Shown piece by piece: positions 56,555-64,000 of a stretch of DNA of 64,000 nt. The stretch covers positions 2,562,372 to 2,626,371 of the forward strand of contig JAJEKV010000095.1 of NCBI GenBank assembly GCA_021234155.1. Reading direction: 5' to 3'. The translations under genes and the position numbers were made by a program. The notes beneath the pieces were generated by a model. That model did no database searches and was not told where the DNA came from. It was given only the letters and a program-made list of their open reading frames with translations. Source of the stretch: Isoetes taiwanensis. Lineage: Eukaryota; Streptophyta; Lycopodiopsida; Isoetales; Isoetaceae. Within the stretch, counting starts at the first letter, position 1; each line of letters starts with the position of its first letter.

Positions 56555-58190
56555 TGTGACGGTCCAGGGGAATATATGCCATAAATACGTATATTCCTGG
56601 ATCCGTCACCATACAAGTCTATCTTCATAGCCTTGTATACCATAGATTGTGGCACTAGGGGGCATGGCTAAGTTATTCTCATAACTTAGCCAACCATAGG
56701 TTAAGCCATTATCCACGTGGCCTTAACCTATTGGGGCACCGCCACACAGGACTCACCCGATTGGTGCCACGTGGCATCCTAGGTGGACCTAACTCATATA
56801 GGCATAAACCCTAACCCTAGACCTCTTTCCAGCCCTAGCACCCGGAGACTCACCTACTGCTTCGAAACCCCCGTTTGAACATCGCTCTTGTGGCATAGAC
56901 TGGGTGCAAAGAGCCCCAAAGTAGACTCGTTCTTGGAGTAGGAGCGGCATCTCGTGAGTCCGAGACCATGGAGGCACACGGATCTGGAGGGAGAGCTTCA
57001 GAGCGGTATGTAGGATAGTGGTTGTGATAGCTCATCCGGGGAATTAGCATTCCAGATATGCTAGTATTTGTATCTAGAGTAGAGCCATCCTAGAACCCAT
57101 ATTCAACATCTTGAACCCTAATCAAGGAACCCTAACTATTAGTTAGATTTGTATGATTAGGTTAAGATGTTCTTCTTATGATTATTCTCATGATGTGATG
57201 ATTATGTGATGATGGTTGATCATGTTTGCTCCTCTTGTATTGGGAAGGGGGTAGAGACCTAGAGCCATATGTAGTATGCTCCTAGAGTAGATCCCTTAGT
57301 TCCTATTAGTTGCGGCTCAGCATAGGAGCCCACCGTGCTATTGAGGCTATGATATGACTCCAGCACCATATAACGGGCTAGAGGGAAAGCGGAGGGAGGA
57401 TCCCCACCGAGTGGGGGCTTCTGGGATCCCATAGTGGGCTAGGGCTTATGGTCGGTCACTGCAGGGGTCGAGCATGGGTCCGGACACCTCCCCGGGCAAT
57501 GGTGTCGCCACTGCCTCGAGAGCTGCAAGTGTTGGCTTGGCTCTCGCTTTGGGGGTTAAGTCGGGTACAAATCGTGGTGTCGCCACGATTCTCTAGCCCC
57601 ACGGAACCTCTAGACCCGGGAAGGGGAGATGCAACCCTTCCTGCCTCATCGGACCGTGGGAGATGCAACCTGAGTAGTCCCGATGGGTGATGCCATGGGA
57701 TTGCGTGATCCGAAGGCTAGAGTCATGCCGAGCCTGATTTAGCCCATCCGCAAAGTATGCACAGGGGGGCGGATGGAGTGGTCAACCCTAGCCATTGTTC
57801 TATGCCAGCCCCCTCGCCATTGCCATGACTCGGTTCTGCTCTATCTTGAGGCCTAGCCGGTCATCATCCTCCCACGAAGTCCGGAGCCGGGTAGGAGCTC
57901 TCATGTTTTATGGTTCGTGATTATCATCTTTGCCTTGGTTTATGAGTGATGCACTACCCTTCGAGGTAGTATTTGTATATGTTGATGCTAGTTCGACGTG
58001 TTATCGCCTCGGCCGTATAGGAGCCCATAGGGGAAGGGCGCCAAGAAGACACCTTCAGTGTTCCTTCCCCGCACTAAGGGTCACCTCGAAAAGGGTAGAC
58101 GAAGGGCCCATGCGGTTGCCGAGCCGGATGGGGGATTTCCTCGCCGAAAGTGTACCACGGCCCGTCACGCTTAGCAGGAGGAGCGTCACA
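56555..58190 (+). repeat. 5' LTR
   Basis: Begins TGTGACG and ends CGTCACA, a perfect 7-bp inverted terminus with TG/CA ends, and is directly followed by the primer-binding site. The first 55 bp fold back on themselves (56556-56575 with 56591-56609). At about 1636 bp it is long but normal for plant Ty3/gypsy. The 3' partner lies outside the window. Confidence 0.85.
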
Positions 58191-58191
58191 A

Positions 58192-58204
58192 TGGTATCGG
58201 GAGC
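58192..58204 (+). promoter_or_regulatory. Primer-binding site (initiator tRNA-Met type)
   Basis: TGGTATCGGGAGC resembles the plant TGGTATCAGAGC site complementary to the 3' end of initiator tRNA-Met, 1 nt after the LTR, with small differences. Confidence 0.75.
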
Positions 58205-58658
58205 GATGTTCTTGGTTGACCAAGAACTAGCACTGACCATAACCATGAAGTAGTCTAACAGGCCTATAGGGGTGTGAAATAAACATTTCCACCATTGAAC
58301 CGCCAAAATGGGGAAAAATTTTTTTCCTAGGTAGTGGGTCGAATTAGGCTAAGTGTTAGACGAAGATTTGAGTGAGTCAAACGAACCTTCTAGTAAATTT
58401 GAGTGAAAATTATGCATCTGCATCAAATTTCACCTAAAATGGGTCAAGAATCATGCCAATCGGAGACCCAGTGTGAAAAATGGCGAAATTCATAAATTGC
58501 ACTTGAACCATTAGGAAAATTCGAAAATTTAAGATAATATCAATTAATATAGGTTAATATATACATCAATAGTTAAATAATTATTAAATATCTTGTAATT
58601 AATAAGGGGCTAATAAATAGGGTAATTATGGTAGGAGAATATTCCCGTGGACCCTCCT

Positions 58659-58666
58659 TTTTAAAT
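58659..58666 (+). promoter_or_regulatory. Possible TATA box for the H3-like gene
   Basis: TTTAAATA about 85 nt upstream of the ATG, followed by a pyrimidine-rich leader (TTTTCTCTCC, CTCTCTCTTGC). It suggests the gene may have its own promoter. Confidence 0.4.
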
Positions 58667-58750
58667 ATCGACACCTCATTTTCTCTCCAACCCTTCACCT
58701 CCAACTCTCTCTTGCTCACCTTTCGTCACCCATTTTCTGATCCATAAGAT

Positions 58751-59853
58751 ATGGCTCGCACCAAACAAACCTACAGGAAGTCTGGACCAAGACCTACCCT
58801 CTCCATGGCGCAGGCAGCAGGGCGACATGTGAAGAAGATCCCGGAGCACCTCCGACCCAAGAAAGGGGAAGAGGAGCTTCCCCCCAGCAGCAGCAGCGGC
58901 GGCGATACGTATCATGATGCCGAGGAGAGCCCCAGCAGCAGCTCGTCATCGGGAGGCACACAGAGAACAGATGAGTCTCGCCACTTTGGGGCCACAGACA
59001 CCGAGGTGGAACAAGAGGTGGAAGAGCAGGTGCAGCAGCAGGTGGAGGAAGCGGGGCCTTCAGTGCCCAAAAAGAAGGGAAAGGAAAAAGTAGCAGAGTG
59101 GCCGGAGGAGAGGGCCGCTAGGAAGAAAAGGGAGAGAGAGAGGGAGCTGAGGGAGCAAGAGCGACGGACGAAGAAGAGGAACGATGGCCCTCGCCGGACC
59201 ATCGTTATTGATGAGCCTCAGCGGGAGGAAGAGGAGCAGGAGGGCGGGGATGAAGAAGAGGAGGAGGAGGGGCAGCAGGACCCCGACGCTAGGCCACCCT
59301 ACCCCAGTGGGCCTGAACCACCTAAGGTGGTGAAGAAGCAAAAGGTAGGGGAGCGGGCATTCAAGGCCCAAACCAGACCGCCAAGTTTAAGCGAAGATGG
59401 TGGCATACAAGGAGTACCTTCGCCGCTGGACGAGGTACAATGAGTGGTATTGCCGCCAGAGGTGCAAATGCTGCCGGGTGGGCGGCAGGCGAAGAACCAG
59501 CCCAAGCCACCCCCACCTAGGCCGAAAAACCCAAGAGGGTTCACCACGGGCCTAACAAAGACGCACGCCCGGGTGTTTAGGGAGATTCGCACTTTCGGAT
59601 GTGCACGAATCTCCCTCGATAAGGAAGGCTTCGAGCGCCTCCTTAGAGAGGTGTTGCAGCAGCTCCGACCGATTATAGGGTTACCCCTCTAATGACCCGC
59701 CCCGCAAGAGGCTTCCGGGCGAGCTGGTCCAGCCTCTTCGAGGAGGGAAACCTTCTCGCTATCCATGCTAAGCGGGTAACCCTTATGCCCAAGGATATTC
59801 ACTTAGCACCTGAGGATCCAAGAGGGAGAGGCCCTAGGCCTCAAATTTTGTAA
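58751..59853 (+). CDS. Histone H3-like protein with long charged insertion, disrupted
   Basis: The ATG at 58751 is followed by [10 protein letters not shown], matching the H3 tail ARTKQTARKS; the lysines equivalent to K4 and K9 and serine 10 are kept. Then comes an insertion of about 220 residues: Ser-rich, Glu/Gln-rich, a basic coiled-coil-like stretch and an acidic run. From about 59560 the H3 fold appears: VFREIRTFG (H3 ALREIRKY) and [12 protein letters not shown] (H3 FQRLVREIAQDF). In a shifted frame [20 protein letters not shown] follows (H3 [20 protein letters not shown]), ending at TAA 59851. Breaks are an in-frame TGA at 59441 and a frame shift near 59675; a coding-like stretch [12 protein letters not shown] in another frame near 59400 hints at further indels. 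Total length would be about 365 residues against 136 for H3. It sits between the primer-binding site and gag. Presumed nuclear; whether it enters nucleosomes is unknown. Confidence 0.85.
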
Positions 59854-60528
59854 ATTTTGTAGAAAAATTAAAATTTTCATGTAATTGTGTTTCTTATTAA
59901 TATAAAAGTCATTTTCCCTCTCAGAATTAGAAAAAATGTTGTACGCTTGAAATGTAGGAAATAGAACCCAATTGTGGTAGAATTCTTCATAGCATGTCTA
60001 GAAACACCCTAGAAATCATGACTACAACAAAATTTTGGCAAAAAAAATCATCAAAAATGCCAAAATTGGGCTAACCGGGTGAGACCGCTACGGATGGCCT
60101 CTCAATCATGACACGCTGGCGCGTTCAAGCTGATTCACCCGGGCCTACCCCTAAAAACATGCTTTTTGGTGTCGGGCTTTTGCTCAAAATAAGTTGCTAG
60201 TTAGGTTAGAATCGCCCAATTAGCCATATTAGCATCTTCAAATTCCCTAAATTGACCAAAATTGGCCCAAAACAGCCAACCGGGTGAGACCACGCCAAAT
60301 GCGTCATGCGTCAAGGCGCCGGAGGCCATCCGCATGATTCACCCGGGTCAGGCCATCTTTGAGCCAAATTAGCCAAATTTGATCCAACAAATTGCCATGT
60401 AGTGTTTCTTGCTTTGTTTTGCTTAAGTTTGCACTTCATGGTAGTTCATTTGGACACCCGTGAGCCATAGAACCAAGGTCCTCTTAAGTAAGCACCTTTT
60501 TGCACTAACCCCGAGGTCACCCATAGTC
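59854..60528 (+). other. Non-coding stretch with two CCGGGTGA hairpins
   Basis: An A/T-rich 3'-UTR-like part (TTAATATAAAAGTC) is followed by two similar inverted repeats, CCGGGTGA at 60075 with TCACCCGG at 60135, and CCGGGTGA at 60280 with TCACCCGG at 60339. Both units have GAGACC after the left arm and GATTCACCCGGG on the right. I see no gene. Confidence 0.6.
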
Positions 60529-60538
60529 TATAAAAATA
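60529..60538 (+). promoter_or_regulatory. TATA box within the retrotransposon
   Basis: TATAAAAATA is 113 nt upstream of the ATG at 60651, with a pyrimidine-rich leader between. It would serve a second internal transcription unit. Confidence 0.45.
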
Positions 60539-60650
60539 GGTCTCATTTGCCATTTTTCATTCTACGTAATCTGCTCCCCCAGCCCTTTAGGGCGATTTTT
60601 CTGATCCTCCACCGATCTTTGCAAGCCATTTTCTACACCCTTTCCTCTCA

Positions 60651-60806
60651 ATGGCGCCAAAGAACTTTGAGAGATGGTACAATGTCGCCACCCATATCCA
60701 TCGCCTTCCAAGAGATCAAGCCTTCTCTGTGTTTGATCACTTGTTTGATCTTCACGCAACTTTGACTAGAACACCCTACTACACCGGACATTATGTGCCA
60801 ATATGA
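60651..60806 (+). CDS. Start of an unrecognised ORF, truncated
   Basis: 51 codons from ATG to TGA (MAPKNFERWYNVATHIHRLP...). It sits at a sensible distance from the TATA box, and coding-like sequence continues in shifted frames (for example a PPPRGGNWVSLETL stretch near 60830), so the gene is probably longer and broken. I do not recognise it. Confidence 0.35.
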   Translation: MAPKNFERWYNVATHIHRLPRDQAFSVFDHLFDLHATLTRTPYYTGHYVPI

Positions 60807-61141
60807 CCAGCAGGGTCCCCGCCTTGGGAAGTTAGGACCGCCTCCTAGGGGAGGGAATTGGGTTTCTCTTGAGACACTTACCCAAGCCTTAGGTCGAGAG
60901 TTGGCGTGATCCAAAGGCAAGAAGCAGCCTATGGGATAGGACTAGGACCATGCCCGATTACATGACCTGCGCACATAATAGGCATAGGTACCTTTCAAAT
61001 GCATGCCCCTTGCCCTCTTCATGCACTATAAGTCAATCAACAAAGTAGGGGAACCCTCTGCTCAGCCCTTAGACTTAGCCACTTGATACCCGAGAGCCCG
61101 TGATCAAATCCTGATTATAGAGTCCTCCACCTACAAATACT
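60807..61141 (+). other. Broken continuation of the previous ORF
   Basis: Several frames alternate with stops (60820-60890 and 61000-61080 look coding-like). No motif is recognised. Confidence 0.3.
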
Positions 61142-61786
61142 ATGGCACGACGCCAGAGCACCATCTCTACGATCCATGAAGACTACGAGCAGCTAGGGGA
61201 GCGTAACCCAGAATGGGAGAGCAGGGAGGCAACAAGAATGCGGAGGTATGCTGAGGCATGACGACGACGTGAACAAACACCACCCCACCAATCGGCATCA
61301 CAGCCTTTGTCACCGATAGTCATCGACGGGAGGAGTACATTTTTGCGAATGACATCCTCAACTTGTCCCATCACCGCCGAACGGGGTCTCCTGATCGATG
61401 AGCTCTTGGGCATGATAGCACAAGGGAAGAGCACGCACCTCATCGACTACTCATACCGTGAGATCCCAAGGAGCCGGGCGGAGAGACACTCTTATGCCGG
61501 GGAGACAATGTCGGATATAGCAGCCTATCGCCAGATAAGGGAGATCTATCGACAGCAGAACCTATCATCTCGGGGAGGAGTTCCAGCCAGATACAGAGCA
61601 CACTCTACAAACCAGGAAGGGCCCAAGCTCAAGCCGACCAGGCCGAGCCAGAGCATGAGGGAAGGGTCCAAAGAAAGATCAACTTGGACAATGCAACCAA
61701 AGATGTGGAGGGATCATGAAGACCGATGGCGCGGATGCCTACGTGAAGCGGCCGCAGGAGGAAGGGCACCGGATCGCGAGGCGTAG
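61142..61786 (+). pseudogene. Unrecognised basic/charged ORF with one in-frame stop
   Basis: One frame runs from ATG 61142 to TAG 61784 except for a TGA at 61259. It encodes about 214 residues: MARRQSTISTIHEDYEQLG at the start, a Pro/Gln linker, and an Arg-rich C-terminal half with YSYREIPRSRAERHSYAG. No known family is recognised. It may be an N-terminal gag-related protein or further cargo. Confidence 0.4.
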
Positions 61787-62385
61787 GGAAGGGGCACGAC
61801 TTCGCTACTATCTTCCAGCCCTCACCAAGGGCAAATGATAGTCTTCCACAAGGAGTTCAGCCCAAGGGGAAGAAACTGCGGCACTTCTCATAGCACTTTC
61901 GGCTTCGGGCAGCACTCAAGATATACGCCCATGCCGATCACATCATTCTTTTCAATAGAGCAAATAAGGCTCCATTGCCTCGACTTTTTGGCGAGAGGGC
62001 ACCTTAGGGATGCAACACTTTCGGTAGCAAAGAACAAAGACCGAACTTCCGAACCGAGATGGCCCGAAAGCACTTGAAGGAAGATCGACGAGGAACATCT
62101 TATGCAAATCTCAAAAAGGCCTCCGATTCAGGGGATGTCAAGAACTTCTTCAAAGCTTTCTGAGGCCACCTAATAATTGTGAAATTTTCTTAAGTTTTGT
62201 GCTAAATGTTTCGTGGTACCCATTATGCTAAGATATATCTACCTTATCATGTAATCCTTATGTATTAATGACTATTAACCGCTTTGTCAATGTAAGGCTT
62301 TGTATGATTTCTTATAACTAAAGATAATTCAATTGCAAGTAAAATTGATCAACATCTAACCCAAATAAAATGTATTGATGATCAA
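61787..62385 (+). other. Degenerate coding-like stretch and A/T-rich spacer
   Basis: Fragments such as ARKHLKEDRRGTSYANLKKA (62060-62120) look coding, ending at a TGA near 62160. An A/T-rich stretch resembling a 3' UTR follows before the gag region. Confidence 0.3.
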
Positions 62386-63640
62386 TCCTTGCAAAGAAGG
62401 AACTCAAGCGCAGGATCTCAAGATCAGCACCGACCACGAATTGGGTACCAAGGAACTTGTTTGGCGAGAACAGAAGACTTTGAGCGTGATATGTCACCGA
62501 GAGGCGGCCACGCAAGGTTGGTGCAGATGAGGAACCGTGATGCAACACCTCATCAACCGGGCGACACCTCTCATGAATGCACAGAAGATGGTCCTCCACC
62601 TCCACCTTGTTTTCCCGGTGGTGACAAAGTCCCCGCCAAGAAGGGGAGGGCAAACTGGGAACGCCGAGATAGGAGAAGGAAGAGGAGAACCAGAGTCCAT
62701 CATCATCTAGCTCCAAACCATCGATAGCTCTTCCAAAGGAGGATAGCCCGCCCGACAAATACGGCACACCTAAAGCAAGGAAAAGAGCAAGAAAGACAGA
62801 TGACTATCGAAAAAGGTGGATAGTGCTATGAGCAATGTATGGAAGACAAGGAAGCTCGGCCAGCCTCGTGGAAAGACAGATCGTGCATGGAGGCTGAAGC
62901 ATGGCTTGATGAAATGGAAGAATTTGGCAACTCATACCTGTATGAAAGACAAGGACATAGGGAAAGTTGCTACAGCCTAACCTTATTGGACCCAAGCAAG
63001 GATCCGTGGAAGGGATATGCTAAATCCAACAAGTCAAGAGGAACAATTGCGTGTTTAAGACCTTCAAAGAAGGCTTTCCGCAGCACTATGTGCCAAGGTC
63101 TCATACTAGTAGACGATTCAGCAGCTTTTTACAAAGTTGAATCGCAGCTTATCGCTGGCTAAGTATACCGAAGAATTTATGAGGCTCGGGACCGCATGTT
63201 CCCCGAAGTCTCGAGAGAGGCGAGCCGCGGATACTTACATTGAGGGGTTGAACAAAGAATATCAAGAGGCTTGTTAGAGCAATCAACCCGGTTGCACAGC
63301 ACCGAAGATAAAGCTATAAGTTTAGAAGAGGCACCAAAGAACTCCAGCCAGAGAAGCAAAATAACCTTCGTGGGTAAGAGTTCGTGGCAAGATCGTGGAC
63401 AATATCGGGGTAAGCAATCAGCCAGCCTACACCATCGTGGAGTCAAGCAGCAAGGTAAGGGTCGAGCAAAGCTTTTGGGACCGTGAAGCCACGTACGCAT
63501 CGTGGGCAGCTCTTTGCCGCCTCCCTAGACACCGGGCAAGGAAAAGAGACAGAATGCATTGAGAAAAACTATGTTTCGTGTGCTTCCAGCCGTGGCAATC
63601 GAACACACGATTGTCCATTCGCCATGCAACAAAATTTGGC
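62386..63640 (+). pseudogene. Ty3/gypsy gag, frameshifted
   Basis: Gag forms the particle that packages element RNA. After a Pro-rich N-terminal stretch (PPPPPCFPGG, 62559-62620) the capsid-like part begins near 62885 (AEAWLDEMEEFGN) and continues as FKEGFPQHYVPRSH near 63060 in another frame. It then reads LAKYTEEFMRLGTACSPKSR and YIEGLNKEYQEAC (63150-63270), typical of the retrotransposon gag helix region. A damaged CCHC-type zinc knuckle follows (CFVC ... THDC, 63570-63615), with the usual His apparently Asn or shifted. At least four frame changes break it. Confidence 0.75.
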
Positions 63641-63811
63641 GTAATCCTTGATTGGGACTCCCCAACGTAGTTTTACGAGGACGACGACCGCCAGAGGGCC
63701 AGACTTCATAGATGGTGAGTGCCACATATGTGCAAACATTGAGACAAAGTGATATAGAGAATCACTAACCGCCATCGCCGCGACGGATCATAGATAGTAA
63801 TCCTTATGTAG

Positions 63812-63880
63812 TCCTCATAGATACGTAGCTCTCATAATTTTGCATCTCCTAGATTGGTCGCTTCTAATGAAGAACAAGGT
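63812..63880 (+). pseudogene. Retroviral-type aspartic protease fragment
   Basis: LIDT is followed, after a damaged Gly codon and a frame shift, by SSHNFASPRLVA, matching the DTG-SSHNFIS active-site pattern of Ty3/gypsy proteases. The rest of pol is beyond the window. Confidence 0.6.
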
Positions 63881-64000
63881 ATTGAAGTCTAAGCCAAGGC
63901 CAAGAGTTATGGCAAATGGCGCCATTCTAAGACACTAAGGGGAGGAGGATCACCTTTGATATAGACCTTAGTGGGGCTAAGTGGTCGATGGGAGCGAAGT

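Larger units (their letters stand above)
56555..64000 (+). mobile_element. Ty3/gypsy LTR retrotransposon with histone H3-like cargo (runs off the window)
   Basis: A 1.64-kb 5' LTR is followed by a primer-binding site, about 4.2 kb holding a histone H3-like gene and other ORFs, then gag and the start of a protease. Reverse transcriptase, integrase and the 3' LTR must lie beyond 64000. The element interrupts the tRNA array at CATGGTTTA^TGTGACGG. Most ORFs are broken by frameshifts. Superfamily rests on the gag and protease motifs; the RT order is not visible. Confidence 0.85.

Noticed and set aside
58912-59592. Minus-strand ORFs opposite the H3-like gene
   Set aside because: Low-complexity Leu/Ser runs produced by the Glu/Gln-rich coding strand; the plus strand carries the H3 motifs.

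Overview
The window is nuclear DNA from a land plant. The evidence is plant-type nuclear tRNA-Gly(GCC) and tRNA-Ser(AGA) genes, PLS-class PPR gene remains, CACTA, Helitron, L1-like and Ty3/gypsy elements, and AT-rich spacers. I cannot name the species; a repeat-rich genome such as a fern or lycophyte is a guess. There is no ordinary intact single-copy host gene. The host sequence is a tandem array of tRNA genes into which many mobile elements have inserted.

Host array: from about 4.9 to 56.55 kb the underlying DNA alternates tRNA-Gly and tRNA-Ser genes, all on the minus strand, about 0.75-0.8 kb per Gly+Ser unit. I find 22 Gly and 22 Ser sequences. Six Gly and nine Ser copies are full length with an intact anticodon. 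Eleven Ser copies share a 9-nt deletion that removes the A box, ten Gly copies have a garbled anticodon arm, and the rest are truncated. Units with intact and A-box-deleted Ser alternate, giving a dimeric higher-order repeat of about 1.6 kb.

Insertions in order: (1) the right part of a CACTA-like element (1-4865), ending inside a tRNA-Gly, with a 1.5-kb head-to-head minisatellite; (2) a Helitron, 4914-7924; (3) a 6.2-kb non-autonomous CACTA element, 8320-14481, with a PPR pseudogene and a TGACG repeat array; (4) an 11.4-kb TIR transposon, 15474-26892; (5) a MITE, 29542-29867; (6) an inverted-repeat segment (31563-32761) joined to a second copy of element 1 (32762-39845), which holds a 5'-truncated LINE (36939-39149); (7) a Helitron, 41094-44087; (8) the same MITE again, 44599-44921; (9) a third Helitron, 50131-52882; (10) a Ty3/gypsy LTR retrotransposon from 56555 past the window end. 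Element boundaries are supported by uninterrupted copies of the same target elsewhere in the window.

Two cargoes stand out. The 11.4-kb TIR transposon carries, on the minus strand, a spliced gene whose pieces look like a ParB/sulfiredoxin-type domain followed by a permuted N4/N6 DNA methyltransferase, a combination I associate with phages. On the plus strand it carries DUF8039-like and DUF7869-like transposase-type pieces, and near its right end three paralogous 79-81-aa ORFs each with its own TATA box. Palindromic GCGCCATTT repeats fill four of its non-coding stretches, one inside an intron. The LTR retrotransposon carries, between its primer-binding site and gag, a histone H3-like gene with an ARTKQTxRKS tail, a long charged insertion and a recognisable H3 fold.

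Caution: nearly every long ORF is broken by indels or stops, and differences between duplicate copies cluster at CTG/CAG/CCG sites. This may be consensus error at methylated CHG sites rather than real decay, so 'pseudogene' calls are provisional.
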